From: a virus
Virus record (IMG/VR): IMGVR_UViG_3300009545_000048
Span: 1 to 33,072 of that record
Length of the DNA stretch: 33,072 bases
Strand: one strand, 5' to 3'
In this document: positions 14,158 through 21,779 of the stretch, in pieces
Layout: every line of letters begins with the position of its first letter
How positions within the stretch are numbered: the first letter of the stretch is position 1
Translations under genes and position numbers: made by a program
Notes under the pieces: model-generated
Told to the model about the DNA's origin: nothing
The model's database searches: none
Seen by the model: the letters and a program-made list of their open reading frames with translations, nothing else

Positions 14158-14541
14158 ATGCTTAAATGCCTTGAACTTTCAGATCCGCATTCTTGCCTGA
14201 ATCGGGCGAATAATGGTGAAAAGATTTTTGTCTTGTTGGCGCGCGATGAGTCCACACCTGCAACGATTCGGTTTTGGGTTGGTGATCGCTTGCGGCGCGG
14301 CAAGAACACGATTGCCGACGAACAGACTCTTGAAGCGCTAGATCTTGCGAACGCGATCGAATCCGAACAGCGTGAAAAGGTCCGCTTGAAGGCACGGACA
14401 TTCAAGATCGAGTACGCCGACAATCGTATGATCACGCGTGAATGCTTCATGATGTTCAAAACAGACCTTGTCAAGAACGATTTTCTCAACACGTTAGAAG
14501 GTCTCGGATGTCATCTTATAAGCGTTACGCCAATACTGTAG
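14158..14541 (+). CDS. Conserved phage protein of unknown function
   Basis: Encodes 127 aa. CLNRANNGEKIFVLLARDES, then ATIRFWVGDRLRRGKN and a helix with EQTLEALDLANAIE match a small family I recall across phages of diverse hosts; no role is established. The C-terminal half (about 80-127) is not part of the usual short family and may be an added domain. It overlaps the next gene by 34 bp. Confidence 0.6.
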   Translation: MLKCLELSDPHSCLNRANNGEKIFVLLARDESTPATIRFWVGDRLRRGKNTIADEQTLEALDLANAIESEQREKVRLKARTFKIEYADNRMITRECFMMFKTDLVKNDFLNTLEGLGCHLISVTPIL

Positions 14542-15281
14542 AGTACGGCATGCACTTCGACATCAACGACCACAAACAGGTTGACCGCCCGGACGTCGAC
14601 GCCTTCATTGAAGACCTTGTCCGGGTTTTTCATCGGCATGGAATGTCTTTAGGCCACGAAGACACAGGCGGCGCTTTCATCGTGCAGGACATTGAAGCAA
14701 TGTCGGGCGAACTCACGAACATCGAATGGCTTGAACAGTGCATAACCGATACCGTCAAGCGGGTGCCGCCGAAACGTGGGGCTTCGTGGCTTGAACCGGG
14801 TTTCATTGTGCCACCGACACATGTGGACCTCGTTAGACGCGTTTTAAAGGCTTACAACGTTCCGCACAGGGAAATAGGCGACGATAGCACCACAGACGCG
14901 CCTGACGCCCTAGAAACGTCAAATACGGTACTTCTAGCGGGTGCCGTGACCTTCACGGACCGCGATACCGGGCAGGTGATCACGCACGTCAAGGATATCG
15001 GTGAACCGCCGACACTGCCGTTGCTTCCTGACGAGAATCAAGGCACACAACAGCCGTTTGAATACGATCCGGTCAAGAATCTACCGGACCCGAATCTTCC
15101 GCCAGATCAACGGTGCATTCGGTGCAATGGATTCGGCAAAGTATCCGTGATCGATGCAGTCGATATCACACGAGGCTCTTGTGGTGGTACGCGTGACGGT
15201 GATACACACCATTCATTCGTGACAGTTTCAAAGGTCGTGCGTTGCGAAGCGTGCGAAGGCATAGGTAAGAAAAAGCGGTGA
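14508..15281 (+). CDS. Protein with C-terminal DnaJ-like zinc knuckles
   Basis: Encodes 257 aa; ATG 14508 lies inside the end of the upstream gene, and the longer in-frame extension was rejected. The N-terminal half has HGMSLGHEDTGGAFIVQ, a block seen in phage small-gene products. The C-terminus holds CIRCNGFGKV and CEACEGIGK (two CxxCxGxG knuckles) with SCGGTRDG between, a DnaJ-type zinc cradle. The middle is proline/aspartate-rich linker. Function unknown. Confidence 0.55.
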   Translation: MSSYKRYANTVEYGMHFDINDHKQVDRPDVDAFIEDLVRVFHRHGMSLGHEDTGGAFIVQDIEAMSGELTNIEWLEQCITDTVKRVPPKRGASWLEPGFIVPPTHVDLVRRVLKAYNVPHREIGDDSTTDAPDALETSNTVLLAGAVTFTDRDTGQVITHVKDIGEPPTLPLLPDENQGTQQPFEYDPVKNLPDPNLPPDQRCIRCNGFGKVSVIDAVDITRGSCGGTRDGDTHHSFVTVSKVVRCEACEGIGKKKR

Positions 15282-15285
15282 AATA

Positions 15286-15705
15286 ATGGACACGTCTAAA
15301 TTTTTAGAAGTCGCAGATCTGATGATCGCGAGCGATCAAGGTGTAACGCTTTCAAAGCGGCAGACGGAAGAACTTTGCGCATCAATCCGGCAACTCACTG
15401 ATGATTACGACAAGCTTGTCGTAAATCTGGCGGCGACACGTACTTCACCAATGCCTGTACAGATTGGTTCCGGACGCTTTAATCCTGAAACGGTGCCCGG
15501 TATCACGTTCTTTGACGCAGTAAGCAATCGTAAAATGCGGTACATCGATCCGAATGCAAGTCATTGGGCAAGAGGTTGGATTGTTGTGCTGAATCCTAGT
15601 GGACAGTGGATGACGTTACGGCAAGCCACACCCGCTGACATCGCGGCGCTAGAAGCAGCAAAAGGCCACAACGCACCATTCAGTATCGGCGGGCATACGA
15701 AGTGA
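15286..15705 (+). CDS. Hypothetical protein
   Basis: Encodes 139 aa. An N-terminal helix pair (about 1-45) is followed by a beta-rich domain (WARGWIVVLNPSGQWMTLRQ). No family is recognised. It overlaps the glycosyltransferase-like gene by GTGA. Confidence 0.5.
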   Translation: MDTSKFLEVADLMIASDQGVTLSKRQTEELCASIRQLTDDYDKLVVNLAATRTSPMPVQIGSGRFNPETVPGITFFDAVSNRKMRYIDPNASHWARGWIVVLNPSGQWMTLRQATPADIAALEAAKGHNAPFSIGGHTK

Positions 15706-16322
15706 TCACGCGCGCCGACGTCCACATCGCGATCGTGACGAAAGGGGACCGTGACATTTCGAAAGTCATGAACTCGGTGTGCGGGTTTAGACGGATCGAT
15801 GTCTTCAATAACATTCAATCACAGCACGGCGATCAGATTGTCTACGGTCGTTATTGGGCAATGATCGGACTTGGCACGTCAACAATCAGCCGTGGTCCGC
15901 TTCCGACCATTGTGGCCACACAGGACGACGACGTTATTGTCGATTGGGACGCAATGCTCGCCCACTATGAACCCGGTAAGCTGGTGTGCAATGTTCCGGA
16001 CCCGTGGCGATCGAAGTACGAAGGAACAGGTATCAGTCTTGTCGGGTTCGGCGCGTTGATGGATCGTGATCTAGTTGCAACCTTTCCACCACAAAAAGGG
16101 CAAGGGTTCGGTGACTATTTCGATGCAGGCTTTCCGTTAGATGAGATCTTTCGACGGGAATGTGACCGCGTCTTCACGTATCTGAATCGTGACCGTACCA
16201 CGTGGGTAGATGTGCTGATCGAACGTCTTGACTATGGCGCGGGTAAGGATCGAATGGGGTACTTGCCACGTGTCCGCAATGACTATCAGGTCATTCGCGA
16301 ACGTCTGTCGAAAATCAAGTAA
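15702..16322 (+). CDS. Glycosyltransferase-like protein (GT-A fold)
   Basis: Encodes 206 aa from GTG 15702 (GTGA overlap). HIAIVTKGDRD at the N-terminus, and TIVATQDDDVIVDWDAML (69-86) with a DDD/DxD motif at 75-77, fit a nucleotide-sugar-binding GT-A glycosyltransferase. The later LVGFGALMDRDL and FPLDEIFRRECDRVFTYL resemble the acceptor-side part. The product could modify host surface glycans, a virion protein or DNA; the substrate cannot be inferred. It ends an operon before a terminator-like hairpin. Confidence 0.6.
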   Translation: MITRADVHIAIVTKGDRDISKVMNSVCGFRRIDVFNNIQSQHGDQIVYGRYWAMIGLGTSTISRGPLPTIVATQDDDVIVDWDAMLAHYEPGKLVCNVPDPWRSKYEGTGISLVGFGALMDRDLVATFPPQKGQGFGDYFDAGFPLDEIFRRECDRVFTYLNRDRTTWVDVLIERLDYGAGKDRMGYLPRVRNDYQVIRERLSKIK

Positions 16323-16324
16323 AC

Positions 16325-16400
16325 TATAAGAGCGTTGCTCTCGTTGCCCGAAAGCCGTTGGATTGGTGATGCCCACTCACTAGTTCAGCGGCTTTTCTAT
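16325..16400 (+). terminator. Intergenic hairpins, probable terminator
   Basis: AGAGCGTTGCTCT (16329-16341) is a small perfect hairpin after a TATAAG box. AAAGCCG (16351-16357) pairs with CGGCTTT (16389-16395), followed by TCTATTT. The 31-nt loop is long for a simple terminator, so a small structured RNA is an alternative reading. Confidence 0.5.
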
Positions 16401-16403
16401 TTC

Positions 16404-16414
16404 TGTATAGTTCA
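16404..16414 (+). promoter_or_regulatory. Leaderless-type promoter (CTGTATAGTTC, ATG)
   Basis: CTGTATAGTTC with TATAGT at 16406-16411 ends 6 nt before ATG 16418. It follows the terminator-like hairpin, so it starts a new unit. Confidence 0.6.
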
Positions 16415-16417
16415 CAC

Positions 16418-16771
16418 ATGCAGAACAAAAAGCTAACCAAACCCACCAAACCAGTAAAAGAACGTCTTCAAATCAAACGTGATTTCCCTGCAAGCTTAGC
16501 TGAACAGCAACCCGCGATTAAGCTTGCTGAACAGCGGTCCGCCAATGCATTGACGAACTCGTTTCCTGAAATCCTGTACGTGTATCCGGGCACAGAAAAC
16601 AACAACACGTACGACGCTTACACGGAAATCGAAGGTGCGGACGCAGACAACGACGTCGCTATTTACGAATTGAAGTCCGTCAGGTCCGTGACCATCGAAC
16701 ACCGTGCTGTCTTAAAGGACGTGCACAACCGTCTCGACAACATCGTCATTGACGGCGTCAAGGTCGACTGA
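16418..16771 (+). CDS. Hypothetical protein
   Basis: Encodes 117 aa. A lysine/proline-rich N-terminus (MQNKKLTKPTKPVKERLQIK) precedes a mixed domain (EILYVYPGTENNNTYDAYTE, then VAIYELKSVRSVTIEHRAVL). No family is recognised. It is first gene of the unit that encodes the PadR-like regulator. Confidence 0.5.
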   Translation: MQNKKLTKPTKPVKERLQIKRDFPASLAEQQPAIKLAEQRSANALTNSFPEILYVYPGTENNNTYDAYTEIEGADADNDVAIYELKSVRSVTIEHRAVLKDVHNRLDNIVIDGVKVD

Positions 16772-16772
16772 C

Positions 16773-17069
16773 GTGATCGGGCTTGAACACGCTGTCTTGA
16801 TAACGATTTTTCGGCGTCCGAATAGTTGGGGTACCGCGATCGCGGCAGACATGCGGCAACGCGGGTACCGCACATCAGACAGCGCGATCTATACGGCGTT
16901 AGCGCGCCTTGAAGCAAAGAAGTTGATCAGCGCAAAATTCAGTCCGCCAACATTCAAACAAGGTGGGCGTTCGAAAACGTTGTACACATTGACGGCAAAA
17001 GGACGAATCGAGGTCAATGCTGCTGCCGCGCTTTATGGTCAATTGACAGAAGGGTTGAACATTTGGTAA
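16773..17069 (+). CDS. PadR-family winged-helix regulator
   Basis: Encodes 98 aa from GTG 16773. The PadR signature is clear: LEHAVLITIFRRPNSWGTAI, DSAIYTALARLEAKKLISAK (recognition helix region) and GGRSKTLYTLTAKGRIEV (wing). PadR proteins bind DNA as dimers and usually repress their own operon and nearby genes, often responding to a small ligand through a C-terminal helix, which is short here. In a phage it could control timing of this array. The overlap with the next gene is TAATG. Confidence 0.8.
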   Translation: MIGLEHAVLITIFRRPNSWGTAIAADMRQRGYRTSDSAIYTALARLEAKKLISAKFSPPTFKQGGRSKTLYTLTAKGRIEVNAAAALYGQLTEGLNIW

Positions 17070-17482
17070 TGGAAAAAGAACAGAATTACAAACCGCTGCT
17101 ATTGCGGCGCGAAGAAGGCGAAGGTTTGCTTGACCTTTCGCACTTGCTGCAATTTGTTTCCGCCTATCACTACAGCGAACAGATCATGCAGGATCTTCGC
17201 GAAGATCCTGTCAAAGCAGTTGAACGGGCACGAAAAGAGAAGCGACAACAGATTGTCCATCAAGACGGCCCGATGTTTTTTCTTGTCTCGCAATCGGGCG
17301 GAATCGAACTCTGTGTTCCGTGGAAACGCTATGTACTTGCGGACCCTGCACAGGCGGGCACGTGCCCGTACTGTTCAAACTGGGAACTTAAACGAGATCC
17401 GAACAACAAAACGAAAGATGTACGTGTTTACTGCGGACGCAATCCCGGTCACACAGGCGACTGCGATTTTGTGCGTGTATAG
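17069..17482 (+). CDS. Protein with C-terminal zinc site
   Basis: Encodes 137 aa. The N-terminal part is mixed helical (RREEGEGLLDLSHLLQFVSA); the end carries CPYCSNWELK and VYCGRNPGHTGDC, a Cys4/His metal site. Coupled to the PadR gene, possibly its functional partner. Function unknown. Confidence 0.5.
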   Translation: MEKEQNYKPLLLRREEGEGLLDLSHLLQFVSAYHYSEQIMQDLREDPVKAVERARKEKRQQIVHQDGPMFFLVSQSGGIELCVPWKRYVLADPAQAGTCPYCSNWELKRDPNNKTKDVRVYCGRNPGHTGDCDFVRV

Positions 17483-17490
17483 GAAAACCA

Positions 17491-17763
17491 ATGATCAACG
17501 TTGATGGATTGTATTTAGCGTGCACGATTTTTGCAATCGTGGCGCTTGTAGTTGCGGTATTTGGTGTTTGGGTTGAAACCGCCGAAGCCGATAAACTTGA
17601 ACTTGAAATCGAGAAGAAGACGCACTATCGCGGCGCGTTCATAATTTACATGGCGCTTGTAATCATGATCATGTTCACGACTATTGCGGCGTTTCGGTCC
17701 GGGCAACTCTATCACCCCTGTACTACGACATCCTGGAATCCAATAAAAACGGAGTGCAAATAA
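17491..17763 (+). CDS. Two-pass membrane protein
   Basis: Encodes 90 aa with helices at about 7-28 (LYLACTIFAIVALVVAVFGV) and about 48-67 (AFIIYMALVIMIMFTTIAAF), joined by an acidic loop. Function unknown. Confidence 0.6.
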   Translation: MINVDGLYLACTIFAIVALVVAVFGVWVETAEADKLELEIEKKTHYRGAFIIYMALVIMIMFTTIAAFRSGQLYHPCTTTSWNPIKTECK

Positions 17764-17766
17764 ATT

Positions 17767-18183
17767 ATGGAACAAGACGAATTTGTCGATCTACTGGCAC
17801 GGTACGAACAGGCGATCGTGCAACGCGAAGCCGCAACCACGCAGGCGCAAGCCCTACACAACGAACTGTGTGCAACCTGCGTGACGCCGGAACTTGATTA
17901 TGATGAAACCATCACACCGGGCGCGGTGTTCGGCAAGGATGCATACGCAAAAATGCGCAGCATGTTTGAAGCTTTCTTTTCTGGAAAGACAGCGTTGCTC
18001 CGTTCCGACCTGTTGTTCCTGCAACGCGTTAATCTTCTCGGTCCTGATTTCAAGATCCCTGATGTCGGAACCATCGACAGTGCTGTTATGGTTGTGCCTG
18101 CTATGTCGCAAGCCGAACAAGCCGAATTCCGGCAATGGAAACAGAACAAAGCCACCGCACAAGCACGCACGGGGGAACAATGA
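17767..18183 (+). CDS. Hypothetical helical protein
   Basis: Encodes 138 aa. An N-terminal helix (FVDLLARYEQAIVQREAATT) and a central FGKDAYAKMRSMFEAFFSGK region are predicted helical; it contains CATC. No family is recognised. ATGA overlap with the next gene. Confidence 0.5.
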   Translation: MEQDEFVDLLARYEQAIVQREAATTQAQALHNELCATCVTPELDYDETITPGAVFGKDAYAKMRSMFEAFFSGKTALLRSDLLFLQRVNLLGPDFKIPDVGTIDSAVMVVPAMSQAEQAEFRQWKQNKATAQARTGEQ

Positions 18184-18887
18184 CCTTCAACGAAGAAACG
18201 CTACCTGAACGTATGAAGACGCTGGTACGGGACACAGCGCGCGGTAATGCACCGATCCCGTGGTTCGTCGACTACATTGACGGCAAACCTGAATGGCGTG
18301 CGATGGACCCACGTAAGCTTGTCGCGGCAATGAAACAAATGCTGTGTTGGGTATGCGGGCAAAAGCTTGGCAAGAACATGACATTTGTACTCGGTCCGAT
18401 GTGTGGTGTGACCCGGATTTCATCGGAACCGCCTTCACACCATGAGTGCGCGATGTGGAGTGCACAGAACTGCCCGTTCTTATCGCGCCCGCATATGGTT
18501 CGTCGCGAAGACGACCTCATCAACAACGACAACCTTGTCGAGAACTCCGCAGGCTTCGCACTGGCACGGAATCCGGGCGTTACGCTGCTGTGGACGACCG
18601 ATATCTATCATGTCGTGCGCACGCCGAATGGTGTGCTGTTCCGCATTGGTGATCCTTCAAAGACGGAATGGATCTGCGAAGGTCGTGACGCCACGCGACA
18701 AGAAGTTCACGAGTCGATAATGGGCGGGTATCCGAAACTAAAGGAACTTGCCGACGCAGACCCGGACGCAAAGGGCGCAAACGTTCAACTGTTGTTAGCG
18801 ATTCAGAAGATCGCGGCACTGATGCCACCGCGTATTGACGAACAAGTCGTTCCGACGATCATGACGCTTGAGGACATATTGCGATGA
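18180..18887 (+). CDS. Conserved phage protein with CWVCG and PPSHHEC motifs
   Basis: Encodes 235 aa from ATG 18180. The blocks IPWFVDYIDGKPEWR, CWVCGQKLGKNMTFVLGPMC, SSEPPSHHECAMWSAQNCPF and LWTTDIYHVV match a family I remember from phages of many hosts, of unknown function. Conserved Cys and His suggest a metal site, possibly catalytic. It sits in the second small-gene array and overlaps its neighbours by ATGA-type junctions. Confidence 0.6.
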   Translation: MTFNEETLPERMKTLVRDTARGNAPIPWFVDYIDGKPEWRAMDPRKLVAAMKQMLCWVCGQKLGKNMTFVLGPMCGVTRISSEPPSHHECAMWSAQNCPFLSRPHMVRREDDLINNDNLVENSAGFALARNPGVTLLWTTDIYHVVRTPNGVLFRIGDPSKTEWICEGRDATRQEVHESIMGGYPKLKELADADPDAKGANVQLLLAIQKIAALMPPRIDEQVVPTIMTLEDILR

Positions 18888-19057
18888 ATGTTCTTGTCCG
18901 GTGTAATACATGCTGGGAAGAATTTTGGGTTAAGGGGCAGTCCTTACGCCCGAATGAATACGGCATGCATGAAGATGCAGATTTATCGGAATGTTGCGAT
19001 CACATCCAACAAAATCCTGCTAACTGTGAACCGATTAATTGTACATGGGACGACTAA
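18884..19057 (+). CDS. Small cysteine-rich protein
   Basis: Encodes 57 aa. CNTC (8-11), CC (37-38), then C48 and C53, form a Cys6 set with a W-rich start (CWEEFWVKG). ATGA overlap with the previous gene. Likely metal-binding; function unknown. Confidence 0.5.
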   Translation: MNVLVRCNTCWEEFWVKGQSLRPNEYGMHEDADLSECCDHIQQNPANCEPINCTWDD

Positions 19058-19058
19058 T

Positions 19059-19427
19059 ATGAACATGCGAAAGAAACGCCTAGGTGTCTATTTCAACGAC
19101 GGACAGACCGTTAGCACATTCGAGTCGAACGATATCGCCAGATTGTCGGGTCCGTACCGTGAGAATCTTGCCGCCTTGATCAAGAAGACGTGCACGAACT
19201 TCTTCCGTGAAGCGGAAAAGCTGTTACAGGAACAGAAAGTCGAGAAGCTGAAAGACCCGTGTCCGGTATGTCTCGGTCTACTTTGGAATTCCTACAATTC
19301 TGATGACGTGTGCGCGCAGCATCAGGCTATCTACAGCGACTATGTCGCGACCACAAAAGAAAAGCCTGTGCCGATACGGGACTACTTCAACCGGGATGTG
19401 GTGAAGCCGGAATACCTTGACAACTAA
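19059..19427 (+). CDS. Hypothetical protein with zinc knuckle
   Basis: Encodes 122 aa from ATG 19059; a longer in-frame form runs through the previous gene and was rejected. CPVCLGLL and a later CAQHQ could form a Cys/His zinc site; the preceding part is helical (LAALIKKTCTNFFREAEKLL). Function unknown. Confidence 0.5.
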   Translation: MNMRKKRLGVYFNDGQTVSTFESNDIARLSGPYRENLAALIKKTCTNFFREAEKLLQEQKVEKLKDPCPVCLGLLWNSYNSDDVCAQHQAIYSDYVATTKEKPVPIRDYFNRDVVKPEYLDN

Positions 19428-19754
19428 ATGATCGATTGTGCGGAGTGCGGCAAGCCCGTCGATATTGTTGGAAGCTTCTTGCGGCGTGATCAGCTTTGCG
19501 AAATTTGCGGCGTACCTGTATGCTGCGTTTCAATGTGCGAGTCATGCCGCACCCGTCTTTTAACAAAAATCAATTTGATCGAAAAACGTTCTCATTTACC
19601 ACATTGGGATTCTTCCGAACAATTGCAGGAAAATTCCGAACTTAAAATTCCTAAATCGGGCGGACAATGTTTTCATGACTCCGAAGACCGCGCTTCCACC
19701 GAATGCGCCACCCGAAGCAAGCGCGATTTTGACGCGCATCATGACCACGACTGA
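19428..19754 (+). CDS. Small zinc-finger protein
   Basis: Encodes 108 aa. Multiple cysteine pairs (CAECGK, CEICGV, CCVSMCESC) in the first 45 residues suggest a double zinc ribbon or RING-like cross-brace. The last 27 residues overlap the next gene and look less like protein, so the true domain is probably residues 1-60. Confidence 0.5.
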   Translation: MIDCAECGKPVDIVGSFLRRDQLCEICGVPVCCVSMCESCRTRLLTKINLIEKRSHLPHWDSSEQLQENSELKIPKSGGQCFHDSEDRASTECATRSKRDFDAHHDHD

Positions 19755-20133
19755 TCCGACCGCTGTACTTAATTGGGTAACGGTCAACTTTCCGACCTTT
19801 CACGAATTCGTCGAGAAATTCCCCGCGCTTACATCTGTCGACCACATGTTCACGTTAGGGTTCCTGTTCAGTGCACTGTGGCACAAGCTGATGACGGAAG
19901 AAGGTCTTGACGTCCATGTTGACCACCTTCGCATGCATGTCATAAAAGTTGTCGGCGAAGAATTCAAGATCAAGAAGTACTCGATCCGTGGTGATCGTGC
20001 AGACCGTGCGCACCCGGAAGGTGAAACCACATATCCGACGCTTGAAGCGGCGCGCGCATGTCTGCCGTTAGGACTAACCAGATTAGAGCGTTCCGAGACC
20101 GACGACCCTGACGTTGTTGAACTTTGGGTCTAG
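19675..20133 (+). CDS. Hypothetical protein
   Basis: Encodes 152 aa from ATG 19675; ATG 19741 is an alternative with only 14 bp overlap, but codons in the first 22 positions look typical for this phage. Contains FVEKFPALTSVDHMFTLGF and a C-terminal acidic tail. No family recognised. Confidence 0.5.
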   Translation: MTPKTALPPNAPPEASAILTRIMTTTDPTAVLNWVTVNFPTFHEFVEKFPALTSVDHMFTLGFLFSALWHKLMTEEGLDVHVDHLRMHVIKVVGEEFKIKKYSIRGDRADRAHPEGETTYPTLEAARACLPLGLTRLERSETDDPDVVELWV

Positions 20134-20148
20134 CAGGCGTTTTAAGCG

Positions 20149-20228
20149 ATCGTCGGTCTTAGGGGTAGTTGCAGCACCGTCATAGCTTTTCGATTGAACT
20201 ATCAGGCTATAATTCGCAGTAACCGACG
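20149..20228. repeat. Inverted repeat flanking the portal promoter
   Basis: A 7-bp CGTCGGT near 20150 and its complement ACCGACG near 20221 bracket the TATAAT box. They could be an operator pair or form a long-range stem in the leader. Confidence 0.35.
20194..20213 (+). promoter_or_regulatory. Promoter for portal operon (TATAAT)
   Basis: TATAAT at 20208-20213 in a 113-bp gap, with TTCGC after it as in the TATAGTTCGC element at 14147. The nearest TTGAAC is only 8 bp upstream, so no standard -35 is seen. The leader before ATG 20247 is about 30 nt with a weak GAGAA Shine-Dalgarno. Confidence 0.5.
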
Positions 20229-20246
20229 GTTTAATCGAGAACGCCC

Positions 20247-21770
20247 ATGTCATTGATTGATCGCATTGCGAAAATAGCAACAACCGTACCGTACGCATAC
20301 GGTGGCGGACCCGCTGCCGTTCCGATGGTGTTACCGGGTGGCGTTCAGCAGTATGCAGACCTAAAACCAACTGAAGAGTTCGGCACAACCGGATTGTTGC
20401 GGACGCGCGGCGTCGGGTTCGTATATGAAGAATGGCTTGCGCAACTCTCGGTTAACAAGCAACGAAAAATCTTCCGGCAAATGCGCGACAATGACGCCGT
20501 TCTTGGCGCGCTATTCTTTGCTCTCGAAACAATCCTACGCACGACCGACTGGTACGTCGAAGAAGCGAAAGGCAATTCAAAAGCTGTTGGATATGCACGA
20601 TTCTTTGAAGAGTGCATGGACGACATGTCCCACACGTGGGAAGATTTCATCGCTGAAACCGTCAACATGTTCACGTTCGGATTCAGCCTTGCGGAACCTG
20701 TCTATAAGCGGCGCGATGGTCCCACGGGTGAATCTGTCAGTCGATTCGATGACGGTCTGATCGGGTGGCGCAAGCTTGCACCGCGCGCACAGGAATCAAT
20801 CGAGTACTGGGAATGGGACGATGAAGGCGGATTACGCGGGTGCGTGCAGTTAGCACCACCAAATTTCCGAACGATCCCGATTCCGATTGAACGTCTGTTA
20901 CTTTTCCGCACCACATCAATCAAAAATAATCCCGAAGGACGTTCAGTCCTGCGTAACTGTTTTCGTCCGTGGTTGCTGAAAACCCGTGACGAAGAAGTTG
21001 AAGGCATCGGACTTGAACGCGATCTTTGCGGCTTGCCTGTGCTGTATGCGTCGGCGGAAGCAATCGCCCAAATGGGCGGGCGTGCTAAAGCAGAACGCAT
21101 GATCCGGAACATTCGTGTTGACTCGCAAATGGGCGCAGTACTGCCCGCTGCATTCGACGGCAGTGGCAACCGAGTCGTTCAGCTTGAACTGTTGAAGACC
21201 GCAGGCGGCAAGCAATTTGATGCAGGTGCAATTATCAAGCGCCACAATCAAGACATCTTAAACACGGTGCTTGCCGGATTTATCCAACTGGGACAGACCG
21301 AAACAGGCGCGCGGGCGCTTCACATTTCGGCGACACAGATCTTTGCACGTGCACTATCAGTGTTTATGAAGGCAGTTGCAGCAGTCATGAATCGTCATGC
21401 GATTCCACGATTGATGGATTTGAACGGCATGGACTTAGGTTTAGCGCCGAAGCTGGTACCGGGTGAGATCGAAGGCCGTGACCTTGAAGAACTCGGTAAT
21501 TACGTTGCGAAGCTTGCGGCGGCGGGCATTGCGTTGACTGATCCTGATACCGCGTCAATCTTGCGTAAAAAGGCGGACTTGCCGGATCAGCCGTCAGAAA
21601 TGGCGCAAACATTCGGACTTGATGACGACTCCACAGCGGAACTTGACGAAGGTGACGATCCTGTTCAATCAGGCGATAATGCTGGACAACAGGAAGTTCA
21701 AACCACGGAGTTAGTAGAAAAGCGGCGGCGTGCGGTACCTGACAAATTACGACGTCGTAGAACCTACTAA
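20247..21770 (+). CDS. Portal protein (Mu gp29/DUF935 type)
   Basis: Encodes 507 aa. It forms the dodecameric ring through which DNA enters the head. Diagnostic blocks: RQMRDNDAVLGALFFALETI, ERLLLFRTTSIKNNPEGRSV, LRNCFRPWLLKTRD (about 205-250) and QDILNTVLAGFIQLGQTETG (about 335-360), all DUF935-like. The C-terminal tail is acidic then basic. MuF follows 9 bp downstream as in Mu-type head modules. The TAA stop forms the first half of the next -10 box. Confidence 0.9.
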   Translation: MSLIDRIAKIATTVPYAYGGGPAAVPMVLPGGVQQYADLKPTEEFGTTGLLRTRGVGFVYEEWLAQLSVNKQRKIFRQMRDNDAVLGALFFALETILRTTDWYVEEAKGNSKAVGYARFFEECMDDMSHTWEDFIAETVNMFTFGFSLAEPVYKRRDGPTGESVSRFDDGLIGWRKLAPRAQESIEYWEWDDEGGLRGCVQLAPPNFRTIPIPIERLLLFRTTSIKNNPEGRSVLRNCFRPWLLKTRDEEVEGIGLERDLCGLPVLYASAEAIAQMGGRAKAERMIRNIRVDSQMGAVLPAAFDGSGNRVVQLELLKTAGGKQFDAGAIIKRHNQDILNTVLAGFIQLGQTETGARALHISATQIFARALSVFMKAVAAVMNRHAIPRLMDLNGMDLGLAPKLVPGEIEGRDLEELGNYVAKLAAAGIALTDPDTASILRKKADLPDQPSEMAQTFGLDDDSTAELDEGDDPVQSGDNAGQQEVQTTELVEKRRRAVPDKLRRRRTY

Positions 21771-21773
21771 ACT
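21768..21773 (+). promoter_or_regulatory. Leaderless-type -10 box (TAAACT, 6 nt, ATG)
   Basis: TAAACT ends 6 nt before ATG 21780, with no Shine-Dalgarno between the genes. It is built on the portal gene's TAA stop. No -35 is seen; proposed from the shared geometry. Confidence 0.4.
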
Positions 21774-21779
21774 TTAACT

